Positions 41,706 through 49,976 of a DNA stretch of 49,976 bases are shown here, piece by piece. Each line of letters begins with the position of its first letter. Position 1 is the first letter of the stretch. Origin of the DNA: Bacillota bacterium (lineage in GTDB: Bacteria; Bacillota; Clostridia; Clostridiales; Clostridiaceae); the NCBI GenBank assembly GCA_023399035.1, contig JAEWQX010000145.1, forward strand, positions 1 to 49,976, written 5' to 3'. The notes below the pieces were generated by a model. That model did no database searches and was not told the DNA's origin. It saw nothing but the letters and a program-made list of their open reading frames with translations. The position numbers and the translations under genes are program-made.

Positions 41706-42638
41706 TTATTTTTCTTTATAATTTTTTCCCTGCCATAAATCATTATCTTCAAAAGCTTTATCGATGGCATTTAATACTTCCCACTTCTTTAAACTCCACA
41801 TTGGTCCTATCAGCTCATTTCTTGGAGCATCACCTGTTAATCTATGTACTACCATATCTTCTGGAAGCATAGCTACGCTTTTTGTTATTAAGTCTATGTA
41901 ATCCTCTTGTGATAAGAATTTTAAATCTCCATTTTCATAATCCTTAACAAGTCTTGTATTCTTCATTAAGTGAAGAAGATGCATCTTTATTCCCATAGCT
42001 CCACTATGTGCTATATGATCAACAGTGTTAAACATATCTTCTTTTGTTTCACCTGGAAGACCAAATATAGCATGAACTACAGTATCTATATTTCTAGATT
42101 TTAAGTTCTTCATAGCTTCATCAAAAACATCCAATGTATATCCTCTGTTTATTCTCTTAGCCGTTTCATCATTAGATGTCTGTAATCCAAGTTCAACCCA
42201 TACATAAAGATCTTTGCTTATTTCTTCTATTAAATCTAAAACATCCTCACCTAAACAATCAGGTCTTGTAGCAATTGCCAGACCTACAACGCCTTCTTTT
42301 TCAATTGCTTCTTTATATTTTCTCTTTAATTCATCAACAGGCGCATATGTATTAGTATATGCCTGAAAATATGCAATATATTTTCCGCTTTTCCATTTGT
42401 GGCTCATCATTGTCTTTACATCATCAAACTGCTTTGAAATAGAAAAAACTCTATCTCCAGCAAAGTCTCCTGAGCCTCTTGCACTGCAGAATGTACATCC
42501 TCCATGTCCTGCCTTGCCATCTCTGTTAGGACAAGAGAATCCTCCATCTAATGATATTTTAAAAACTTTTTCACCAAATTTATTTCTTAAAAAATAGTTT
42601 AAACTATTATATCTTTTTCCATTCCATGACTTTTTCAT
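41706..42638 (-). CDS. TIGR01212-type radical SAM protein (YhcC/YtqA-like)
   Basis: 310 residues from ATG 42638 (GGGAGG upstream; an earlier ATG at 42650 lies next to the binding site). CPNRDG and GGCTFC hold the radical SAM cysteines near residues 29-42. The following GVVGLAIATRPDCL and GLPGETKEDM segments are typical of the YhcC family, often described as tRNA- or HemN-related. No substrate is known. It stands alone between the ComB-like gene and a broken small gene, on the same strand as the latter. Confidence 0.9.
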   Translation of the reverse strand: MKKSWNGKRYNSLNYFLRNKFGEKVFKISLDGGFSCPNRDGKAGHGGCTFCSARGSGDFAGDRVFSISKQFDDVKTMMSHKWKSGKYIAYFQAYTNTYAPVDELKRKYKEAIEKEGVVGLAIATRPDCLGEDVLDLIEEISKDLYVWVELGLQTSNDETAKRINRGYTLDVFDEAMKNLKSRNIDTVVHAIFGLPGETKEDMFNTVDHIAHSGAMGIKMHLLHLMKNTRLVKDYENGDLKFLSQEDYIDLITKSVAMLPEDMVVHRLTGDAPRNELIGPMWSLKKWEVLNAIDKAFEDNDLWQGKNYKEK

Positions 42639-42741
42639 ATTTCCTCCCATCTCAGTATGTACTGAGATTTTATAATTAATTACGTAATTTTATATTATTC
42701 ATTTAAAAATTTGAATCTTATATTTTATTATTAATTTTTAT

Positions 42742-42920
42742 TTATTTAATATATCTATTTAATAATAATAAAATAGATTTCTCCGCTTCATAAATATTAT
42801 TTACTTCAATTGTCATTGATGAATTATCACAATAATTATCTATTAAATTTAGAGTACTTTCAATATGTGAATAATCTTATCATCTTCAAAAAGCTGTGAA
42901 ACATAAAGTTTTTTATACAT
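42742..42920 (-). pseudogene. Frameshifted small gene (59-residue product before the break)
   Basis: ATG 42920 opens a frame reading MYKKLYVSQLFEDDK, which then runs into a stop; a second frame reads DYSHIESTLNLID on through ILLLLNRYIK to TAA 42742. Restoring one A near 42876 (AAG to AAAG) fuses the two into one continuous 59-residue acidic helical protein. GAGGATGAG precedes the start. The break is a single-base loss in a short A run, so it could be a real mutation or a sequencing error. I do not recognise the family. The rest of the region from 42639 to 43200 is AT-rich, with no other gene. Confidence 0.55.
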
Positions 42921-43200
42921 TTTAATCTCATCCTCTTATTTATCCTCTTTATAATTATACACAAATAAAATCTCATATTATATGATAATTACATAATACT
43001 CTTTTATAAAACATACTTGAATAATAGTAAATATGCTCCATAAAGAAAAAATAAATAAAAACCATTTTTCATAAAGTTGTAATTTATTTAATAGTCCTTA
43101 AAAAATACTTTTAGTTCATTACATACACTAATATTTATAGAATAATTCAAAAGTAACCTATATATATTATTAACAAGAATAATTTTGAGGGAGAATATAA

Positions 43201-44262
43201 TTGAAAGATAATTTAAAACTAATTTTTCAAGTTGCAACAGTATTCATTGGAACAATTGTAGGTGCTGGACTTGCTTCTGGAAAAGAAATAACTCAATTCT
43301 TTACTCAGTATGGAATAAAAAGTTTTGCAGGAATCATAGGATGTGGTATTTTTTATATAATCATGGGATCAATAATTTCAAAAATAAGTATTTACCATAA
43401 ATTAGATTCATATAGTGATGTAATAGACCTGATAAGTCCAAATTTAATAGGTAAATTTACAGGATTTATTACTACACTATTCTTAATTTCAAGTGCATCT
43501 ATAATCCTCGCTGGAAGCGGTGCTCTTATTCAGCAGTTTTTTGGAATCCCAAGAATTATAGGCTCATTGATAATGATATGTTTTGCATTATTTTTTCTGC
43601 TACGTGGCACTGATGGATTGATTGAAGTAAACTCCTTTATCGTACCAGGGCTTATCAGTACAATAACTTTAATAACCATACTATATTTCTGCTTTTCACG
43701 TGATACAGTTTCAATGAATAATATTTTGAGCTTTGAACCTAAAAAGACAGGAATATTCCTTTCTACTCTGCTTTATGCAGGATACAATACACTATCTGCT
43801 TCTGGGGTAATAGTTCCTCTAAGCAACCAGATAAAAAAATCAAAAGTAATGATATTAGGTATATTGGCAGGTGTAACAGGTCTGACTATTTTATGTTCTA
43901 TGATAAATCTTTTATTAACAGTAAATCAGCCTTATATATATAATTATGAAATTCCTCTGCTTTTTGTTGCAAACCGCTTTGGAAATATAGTTCAGGCTGT
44001 TTTGTTAATGATAATATGGCTTGAAATGTTTTCTACAGAAGTCTCAGATGTATATTCCATAAGCAAGACACTAGCACAAAGTTTTGATGTTGATTTTAAA
44101 AAAGCAGCATTTTCAGTAATTACAGTAGCTCTTATAATATCTCAGTTTGGATTTGGTAATCTTATAACAAGGCTTTATCCATTGTTTGGCCTATTAAGCC
44201 TTTTATTCATTTCTCAATGCTTAATTTATTATTGGAAAAATAGAAAAATACTTTCAAAGTAG
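43201..44262 (+). CDS. YkvI-like APC-superfamily membrane transporter
   Basis: 353 residues with ten or so hydrophobic segments. The N terminus IFQVATVFIGTIVGAGLASGKEI is the sodium-coupled amino-acid-transporter-like first helix of the YkvI family; helices continue to the end (LISQCLIYYWKN). Substrate unknown. The start is TTG 43201, seven bases after GAGGGAG. A radical SAM gene follows by about 170 bases with its own ribosome binding site and no terminator between, so they could be cotranscribed. Confidence 0.82.
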   Translation: MKDNLKLIFQVATVFIGTIVGAGLASGKEITQFFTQYGIKSFAGIIGCGIFYIIMGSIISKISIYHKLDSYSDVIDLISPNLIGKFTGFITTLFLISSASIILAGSGALIQQFFGIPRIIGSLIMICFALFFLLRGTDGLIEVNSFIVPGLISTITLITILYFCFSRDTVSMNNILSFEPKKTGIFLSTLLYAGYNTLSASGVIVPLSNQIKKSKVMILGILAGVTGLTILCSMINLLLTVNQPYIYNYEIPLLFVANRFGNIVQAVLLMIIWLEMFSTEVSDVYSISKTLAQSFDVDFKKAAFSVITVALIISQFGFGNLITRLYPLFGLLSLLFISQCLIYYWKNRKILSK

Positions 44263-44435
44263 GCTCATTATTAATTAATATGATATACTTTTATTGAAAA
44301 TATTTGTATGTAATATAGAACTTCACATGTTAAATATAAATGCTCAATACAAAAATTTTTCTAACTACAATAAGAATTATAATAAATATTCATACAATAC
44401 AGGTTTTCATAAAAAGATAATTAAGGATGAAATAT

Positions 44436-45374
44436 ATGAACTCTTTAGATATGTTAAATGAATGTACACTCTGCATAAGGAACTGCAGAGTTAATAGAAA
44501 TGATAATAAAATAGGATTCTGTCAGGCTTCTGATAAAGTTATGATAGCAAAGGCTTTTCTTCATTTATGGGAAGAGCCTCCGATTTCAATGGGAAAAGGT
44601 TCAGGAACAGTGTTTTTTTCTCACTGTAACTTTAAATGCGTATTCTGCCAGAATTACAATATAAGCCAAGATAATGGAACTGTTCAAAATGGCTGTACCT
44701 CATCCGTAACAGGTAAAGTAGTATCTATAAAGCGACTATCAGAAATTTTCTTAGAGCTTCAAGAGAAAGGTGCTAATAATATAAATTTAGTTACACCAAC
44801 GCATTATGTTCCACAAATAATAAAAGCCCTTGATATTGCAAAGAATAACGGTTTAATAATTCCAATTCTTTACAACACAAACAGCTATGACTCTCTTGAA
44901 ACGATAAAATCTTTAAACGGATATATTGATGTATATCTTCCTGATTTTAAGTATTTTAATGATAAATATGCTTTTAAGTATTCTGGTGCTAAAAATTATG
45001 CTAAAAATGCTGTAAAAGTAATTGATGAAATGCTTAATCAGGCTGGTTCCCCTAAATTTGATGATAAAGGACGTATTGTAAAAGGTGTGATTGTAAGACA
45101 TCTTATGCTTCCAGGGCTGCTCTTTGATTCAAAAAAGGTTATAGATACTTTATATGAAAGATATGGTGATGATATTTTCATAAGTATAATGAATCAATAT
45201 GTTCCTATGTTTAATGCATCTAAATATCCTGAAATCAATAAGAAACTTAATCCTAAACATTATGATAGTTTAGTTAACTATGCAGCTGAACTTGGAGTTA
45301 AAAATGGATTTATTCAGGAGGAAGGCGCTAATACAGATTCATATACACCTGATTTTAATTTAGAAGGAGTTTAA
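44436..45374 (+). CDS. PflX-like radical SAM protein
   Basis: 312 residues from ATG 44436, with AAGGATG upstream (an ATG three codons earlier is possible). It resembles pyruvate-formate-lyase-activating-like proteins of unknown target. An N-terminal CTLCIRNC motif (about residues 9-16) and GFC are followed by the radical SAM motif CNFKCVFC with three cysteines near residues 65-72, and then NLVTPTHYVPQI (near 120). No glycyl radical enzyme is encoded nearby; nrdD is 38 kb away and has nrdG. A short hairpin overlaps the stop codon. Confidence 0.87.
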   Translation: MNSLDMLNECTLCIRNCRVNRNDNKIGFCQASDKVMIAKAFLHLWEEPPISMGKGSGTVFFSHCNFKCVFCQNYNISQDNGTVQNGCTSSVTGKVVSIKRLSEIFLELQEKGANNINLVTPTHYVPQIIKALDIAKNNGLIIPILYNTNSYDSLETIKSLNGYIDVYLPDFKYFNDKYAFKYSGAKNYAKNAVKVIDEMLNQAGSPKFDDKGRIVKGVIVRHLMLPGLLFDSKKVIDTLYERYGDDIFISIMNQYVPMFNASKYPEINKKLNPKHYDSLVNYAAELGVKNGFIQEEGANTDSYTPDFNLEGV

Positions 45375-45394
45375 CAAGTAAATTGTAAACTCCT
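45365..45394 (+). terminator. Hairpin after the PflX-like gene
   Basis: AGGAGTTTAACA (45365-45376) pairs with the complementary stretch ending at 45394, overlapping the stop codon. There is no T-run, so it may be a weak or mRNA-end hairpin. Confidence 0.4.
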
Positions 45395-45462
45395 CCTCAA
45401 AATCATTCATCTATGTTGATTTACTTTATATTTCATAATCATATAAAATCCAATACATTTTA

Positions 45463-46788
45463 TTAATAGTAGAACTTAGGTATTTCTCTCTCATCACCCA
45501 TATTAGGCATTACAGGAGGTACAAATAAATTCCTATCATTACATCCCCTCAACTCGGCAATTTTGCTTACACCAACATATATATCTGATATCCTATACCA
45601 TGTAGCATAATCAACAACTCCTGTCTTAGGAAGAGTGAATACACCTTGGAATGTTCTTACTGCCTCTGCAACCTTATCTGTATACTGTCCATCTACTGGA
45701 ACCTTGGGAATCAATGGATAATTTTGAGCTATCCTGTTCAATTGCTCTTGAATTGTTCTTACAGCATCTCCTGATGATCCAACTGTAAGATCATATCCTG
45801 GATAAGACTCAGGTATACCTATAACTTTTTCAGCTGTTACAAGCTCAATATCAGTGCCATAATAATATTGAAGTATTTCATATGGAAGTTTCCCCTGATC
45901 ACCCAAATACTTACTTCCCCATTGACTTAGCCATTGAGGACACTTAACACTCTTACCGTCACAATACTGTGTTAAAAGAGGCTGTTTTTTCCCTGGCCTC
46001 CTTATATAAGTTGAAAATATATCATCTACTATAATACTTATGCTGTCGTAAATATTTCTTCCATAATTAAATGCATGATCATATGCTGTTGAACTTGTTA
46101 TCTGAAAGTTCTTGCCCTTAGATCTATACCATTCTGTATAAATTCTATTAAGAGTAAATGATACTATACAAAAAATATTAGCCCTTATAGTTGCCTCAGG
46201 CCATGTTGAATAAATTTCACATGATGCAACATTCTTAATATAATCCTTATATGGAACTTTATAATTAGGTGCAGATGGATCATTAGGACTTCCTTGATGT
46301 ACTATAATGAATTCCGGTACTACTGGCTGAGGAAGCACTACACCAGATGTTGGTGGTGGAAGTGGCTTATCTACAGCTTCAGGTATCTTTGGAGGATAAT
46401 TCCCATTTAAAGTATTGGGCTGTATATTTATAACTTCCTGACGCATACTTGAATTTCTTGATTCCCGGCTTAATTTACACACTTGATAAGCTACCTCTTC
46501 AGGAAATACCTGACATCCTCTTATGATTATTGGATTAAATCCGTCTCTTTCAACTGTAATATCATATAGACTATATGGTGTTTTATTACTGTTTTCATCT
46601 AGTGAATATTCTATTGGAGGTGCACCAACTTCTATTTCTTCTGTTAATCCTGATGAATCTGTATTTAATGTTACTGTTCCATTTGTAGCAAATTCTCCTC
46701 TTCCACTAATAGTAACTCTGCATCTATCAACTGGAATATAATCATTTCCTATAAAACATTGTACTTTTAATCTGCCAGTGTCAGCCAT
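45463..46788 (-). CDS. sleC: Spore cortex-lytic enzyme SleC (pre-pro form)
   Basis: Peptidoglycan hydrolase that degrades the spore cortex during germination. 441 residues, matching C. perfringens SleC (about 440). The N-terminal pro-region runs to about residue 150; the family cleavage site is seen at V150/V151 in SGVVLPQPVVPE. A SpoIID/LytB-like catalytic domain follows (about 160-320, with ASCEIYSTWPEATIRAN and AYDHAFNYGRNIY), then a PG_binding_1 domain (about 340-405, LTVGSSGDAVRTIQEQL). ATG 46788 has AGGAG. It is activated by Csp proteases, and the gene just upstream encodes one. Confidence 0.92.
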   Translation of the reverse strand: MADTGRLKVQCFIGNDYIPVDRCRVTISGRGEFATNGTVTLNTDSSGLTEEIEVGAPPIEYSLDENSNKTPYSLYDITVERDGFNPIIIRGCQVFPEEVAYQVCKLSRESRNSSMRQEVINIQPNTLNGNYPPKIPEAVDKPLPPPTSGVVLPQPVVPEFIIVHQGSPNDPSAPNYKVPYKDYIKNVASCEIYSTWPEATIRANIFCIVSFTLNRIYTEWYRSKGKNFQITSSTAYDHAFNYGRNIYDSISIIVDDIFSTYIRRPGKKQPLLTQYCDGKSVKCPQWLSQWGSKYLGDQGKLPYEILQYYYGTDIELVTAEKVIGIPESYPGYDLTVGSSGDAVRTIQEQLNRIAQNYPLIPKVPVDGQYTDKVAEAVRTFQGVFTLPKTGVVDYATWYRISDIYVGVSKIAELRGCNDRNLFVPPVMPNMGDEREIPKFYY

Positions 46789-46839
46789 ATAATTCTCCTA
46801 AAAATTTATCCTTTAATATTATATGAAATTATTATTTTA

Positions 46840-49800
46840 TTAGTTCCTAATACTTAATCTAGGAATGCGTAAAAATAAATTTCCTATATTGAATTCATTG
46901 TATTTATCACATATATTCTTTCTTAATTCATCAAAATCAACATATCTAATCTCTGATGAAATATGTGCATTAATCCTTTTATCACTTCTAAGTGAATTAA
47001 AAATATTCTGAACATCAAGCATTCCATATCCCCACTCTTTATTAGGATAAATATCACCCTCACGCATTTTTGCTCCACTAATAATATACGTAATTAATGT
47101 TGTCTGAGTTATCCCTGGATCATTTTTATCTGTTATTGCCCATTGTAATATAAGCGCACAGCAGCCTGCAAGAACTGCCGATGCTACTGATGATCCATTT
47201 GCAACAGTTGTGCCTCCTCCTGGTTTTATCACTGTTGCATTTATACCTCCAGCTGCAATATCTGGTTTGATTCGTCCATCTTTTGTATATCCTCTCCCTG
47301 ATGATGGTACTGTAGTATTTAAATCTTGATTATAATATGCTGATGCAACCACTCCAGAAGATGTCGCTGGTACTGTTAACGTAGTTGTTTGAATTGGATT
47401 AATAAATCTCGTATCTTTATCTAAAAGTTCCCTTTGCAGCATCCAAGCCCAATATTTTCCTTCTATTATTCTCTCTGCATATAGCCTAATTTTCCATATG
47501 CCTTCTCGTATATTTCTAAATTTTAATACAGCAACTTCATCTCCTGTTTCTATAAATGGATCTAAATAATAAATACTTACTGTTGTACCCTCATATACAA
47601 ATTTATAATCCTTTATTTTTCTTAATTTTACATCTACTTTTTCTAAGACTTCCCCTGATGGAGATACTATTCCTATTGCCACCTTGTCTGGTTTTGAAAA
47701 ATAAATATTAAAATTTAAATTTTGTTGATTTTTTCCTACCATAATCTCTATATAATTATCACCATTTTCATCTTTAATTCTGCCTTCAGTGTGAGTCTGA
47801 GTATCTCCTTGATTACCTGTTCCTGTTACTGGTATGATTCCAACTTTACTACTTTGAAAATTAAAATTACTTTCTATTGCACCTGTTCCTTCATGAGCCC
47901 CAATATTAGTTCCTAATGGAAAATATATTACTATAGGTAATTCAAGTTCTCCTTGTAATAATGATATATATCTTATAGCTAATAGTAGATCTGGTTCTCC
48001 ATATACATATTGTGCATCCCCCCTAACCCCAGAATATTCCAATGAAAGCTTTGAAAGTTGCTTTAATTTAATTATTATAAATTTACAGTTAGGTGCTGCA
48101 CCACGTAAATCTGGATTTCTCCCTCTTCCTCCAATAATTCCAGCTGTCATTGTTCCATGTCCATTTTCATCTTTACTAGGTACAATTGTATATGGATCTC
48201 CACCATTCTTATACAGCTTTATTGCCTCATTAATCTGATCTTCAGTATATTCTGTTCCAAATATAGACACTCCATCTATACTTTGATCAGTTTTACCTGT
48301 TGTCTGATCTAATATCCTCACAATTCTTGTAGTATCATCTTCAAACATAAATTCTTCATTCAGATAATCTATTCCAGTATCTATCACTGCTACCAGAACT
48401 CCTGTCCCATCTAACCGTAAATATGGATTGTCTTGAAACAAAGATGCACCACTTGCTTCTATGGGAGACAATGCCGTAAGAGTATATACAGGCGGATTAT
48501 AATATATAATTATTTCTTTTGCATACTTTCTTAATTCCTCCAAATTATTAATTGGTATGTGCACAACTGCATAAAATTCAGATAGCGATATAGCTGAAGT
48601 ATTAGGCAATTTGTTAATTTCTTTCAAATCCTCATTATCGGAATACTCAATTAAAAATGATATAATCTCATTTTTATCCACATTATACTTATTTACATCA
48701 TTAATTAATTCCTGAAATGATTCCTGAGAATAGTTTGTTATTCTAGTTTTATTATTATCTTTTATACTCATAGTTCGCTGACTCAAAATTGTATTTAGTG
48801 TATTTTCAAGTATGTAAAAACTGTCAAAAGCACACACAGTTCCATATCCCCATAAAGGATTAGGATAATCTACATCTATTCTTGCTCTATTTGCACCTTT
48901 AACCAAATAGTACTTCAATCTTTGGCCATATAAATATGGATCATTTCCTTTAACTAATCCCCATTCTGTAAATAAAGCACATATTCCTGTCACTTGAGGT
49001 GTTGCCATGGATGTTCCAGTTTTTTTATCATATCCGCCATTTGGAATAGGGCCTGCTATATTTTCTCCTGGCGCAACAAGATCTGGTCTAATTCCACTAT
49101 ATCCATTGTATTCTGTTCCTCTTCCACTAAATGGAGATAATGTGTTTGTTTGTGGATTATAACTTCCAACTGCTATTATATTATCTACAGTTGCTGGTAT
49201 CCCCAATGTATTTAAATACGTAGGTTCTAAAAATTTTGTACTTGGATTAAGCCCTTCCAAGATTGGAAGCCATAAAGAATATCTTCCTTCATAATCATTT
49301 GAAACATTTATTTCTATATTCCATACTCCTTCAACTAAATAATCCAATGATATTGGTGCTAACGTTATTTGAATCTCACGTTCTAATTCAAAAGGCTTTG
49401 GACCTGCAACATATATATCATATCTATTTCTTCCTATGCTACCTTGAAAATACCCCTCTTGTATATTAATGTTTCCACTGCTTATGCCTGATGGATCTTT
49501 TATGTTTATAGATATATCAGGTAATATTGTTTTATAAAGATTTATAACTACTGATTCTTCATCACTAGCAACAACAAATGACTTTGTTTGAGTTTTTTCC
49601 AACACTCCTCCTACATGATGGGAAGCATCACCTTCATTTCCTGCTGCAATAACTATTGTTACTTTTTCTAAATTAGCTATAACTCTTATATACTGTTCTA
49701 ATAAGCTGCTTCCATTATGAGCTCCATTATTAGTGCTTAGACTTATATTAATTACTAGCGGGATATTGAGCTCTTTACTTTTATCTAATAAAAATTTTAG

Positions 49801-49976
49801 TCCTTTCATTATTTGAGAACTCAGTACCCATCTTCCTCTAGCTCCTTTAACCATTGCTATGGAAGCATCTGGTGCTATTCCCTTATATTCATTAGGAATT
49901 TTTCCTCCTCCACAGGCAATTCCCGCTACATGAGTTCCATGTCCTGTATCATCTAATTCTGGTACTACACTATATG
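46840..49976 (-). CDS. Tandem subtilisin-like Csp germination protease (N terminus outside window)
   Basis: The frame is open to the window edge with no start, giving 1,044 visible residues. It holds two subtilisin-like domains in a row. Domain 1 shows His in DDTGHGTHVAG (near 49.94 kb), oxyanion Asn in AAGNEG and Ser in GTSMATPQ; its Asp lies outside the window. Domain 2 shows Asp in AVIDTGIDY, His in ENGHGTMTAG, Asn in GTGNQG and Ser in NGSSVASAV, so its triad looks intact. Csp proteases process pro-SleC. In C. difficile the second domain of CspBA is inactive; here it is not. The next gene is sleC, 51 bases away. Confidence 0.9.
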   Translation of the reverse strand, partial: YSVVPELDDTGHGTHVAGIACGGGKIPNEYKGIAPDASIAMVKGARGRWVLSSQIMKGLKFLLDKSKELNIPLVINISLSTNNGAHNGSSLLEQYIRVIANLEKVTIVIAAGNEGDASHHVGGVLEKTQTKSFVVASDEESVVINLYKTILPDISINIKDPSGISSGNINIQEGYFQGSIGRNRYDIYVAGPKPFELEREIQITLAPISLDYLVEGVWNIEINVSNDYEGRYSLWLPILEGLNPSTKFLEPTYLNTLGIPATVDNIIAVGSYNPQTNTLSPFSGRGTEYNGYSGIRPDLVAPGENIAGPIPNGGYDKKTGTSMATPQVTGICALFTEWGLVKGNDPYLYGQRLKYYLVKGANRARIDVDYPNPLWGYGTVCAFDSFYILENTLNTILSQRTMSIKDNNKTRITNYSQESFQELINDVNKYNVDKNEIISFLIEYSDNEDLKEINKLPNTSAISLSEFYAVVHIPINNLEELRKYAKEIIIYYNPPVYTLTALSPIEASGASLFQDNPYLRLDGTGVLVAVIDTGIDYLNEEFMFEDDTTRIVRILDQTTGKTDQSIDGVSIFGTEYTEDQINEAIKLYKNGGDPYTIVPSKDENGHGTMTAGIIGGRGRNPDLRGAAPNCKFIIIKLKQLSKLSLEYSGVRGDAQYVYGEPDLLLAIRYISLLQGELELPIVIYFPLGTNIGAHEGTGAIESNFNFQSSKVGIIPVTGTGNQGDTQTHTEGRIKDENGDNYIEIMVGKNQQNLNFNIYFSKPDKVAIGIVSPSGEVLEKVDVKLRKIKDYKFVYEGTTVSIYYLDPFIETGDEVAVLKFRNIREGIWKIRLYAERIIEGKYWAWMLQRELLDKDTRFINPIQTTTLTVPATSSGVVASAYYNQDLNTTVPSSGRGYTKDGRIKPDIAAGGINATVIKPGGGTTVANGSSVASAVLAGCCALILQWAITDKNDPGITQTTLITYIISGAKMREGDIYPNKEWGYGMLDVQNIFNSLRSDKRINAHISSEIRYVDFDELRKNICDKYNEFNIGNLFLRIPRLSIRN

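Overview
The window is AT-rich, strongly strand-biased DNA from a spore-forming anaerobe of the Firmicutes, most likely Clostridium sensu stricto. The evidence is anaerobic ribonucleotide reductase (nrdD, nrdG), a single-cluster ferredoxin, several radical SAM proteins, spore genes (spmA, spmB, a CotH protein, a Csp protease with sleC), strong GGAGG-type ribosome binding sites with frequent TTG or GTG starts, and the order metG-tatD-yabE-rnmV-rsmA known from Bacillus and clostridia. The gene ccpA next to ileS is also, from memory, a clostridial arrangement. I name no species.

Layout. 1-6.4 kb (minus): nrdG (cut by the window edge), aconitase, a Re-citrate/homocitrate synthase and nrdD; the two citrate-branch genes sit between the reductase and its activase. 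6.6-8.4 kb (plus): a degV-padR pair behind an operator-covered promoter, then a 68-residue unknown. 8.4-11.3 kb (minus): ferredoxin, then lgt-lipoprotein-mrp as an overlapping operon. 11.4-13.6 kb: two coupled unknown proteins. 13.8-22.3 kb: rsmA, rnmV, yabE, tatD, a MetRS paralogue with altered signature motifs, and metG behind a methionine T-box. 22.5-25.3 kb: a small FUSC/ArAE membrane protein, and an NhaC-family transporter behind a lysine riboswitch. 25.5-33.4 kb: pepP, spmB, spmA, a 62-residue unknown, a CcpA-like repressor, and ileS behind an isoleucine T-box. 33.5-39.7 kb: a zinc-ribbon protein, then a five-gene set (response regulator, histidine kinase, VTC-type polyphosphate polymerase, DUF4956 membrane protein, CotH kinase-like protein). 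39.9-45.4 kb: a BFD-type Fe-S protein, a DUF2752 protein, a ComB-like phosphatase, two radical SAM proteins, a broken small gene and a YkvI-like transporter. 45.4 kb to the end: sleC and a tandem subtilisin-like Csp protease, which form a spore cortex germination module.

The most interesting part is 33.9-39.7 kb. The polyphosphate polymerase promoter carries two TTAACA repeats 11 bp apart over the expected -35 position, which is Pho-box geometry, and the nearest regulator is an OmpR-family response regulator. CotH is separated from DUF4956 by a structured leader ending in a terminator, so it may be controlled separately. A membrane route from polyphosphate synthesis to an extracytoplasmic CotH kinase-like protein is a reasonable but untested hypothesis.

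Other points: a candidate plus-strand small RNA between tatD and the MetRS paralogue; a three-copy operator over the degV-padR promoter; a probable NrdR box before nrdD; a family of short dispersed repeats, several lying between riboswitch terminators and start codons; a frameshifted small gene at 42.7-42.9 kb; and a likely AUU start codon at 22561. I saw no tRNA, rRNA, CRISPR array, insertion sequence or prophage gene.
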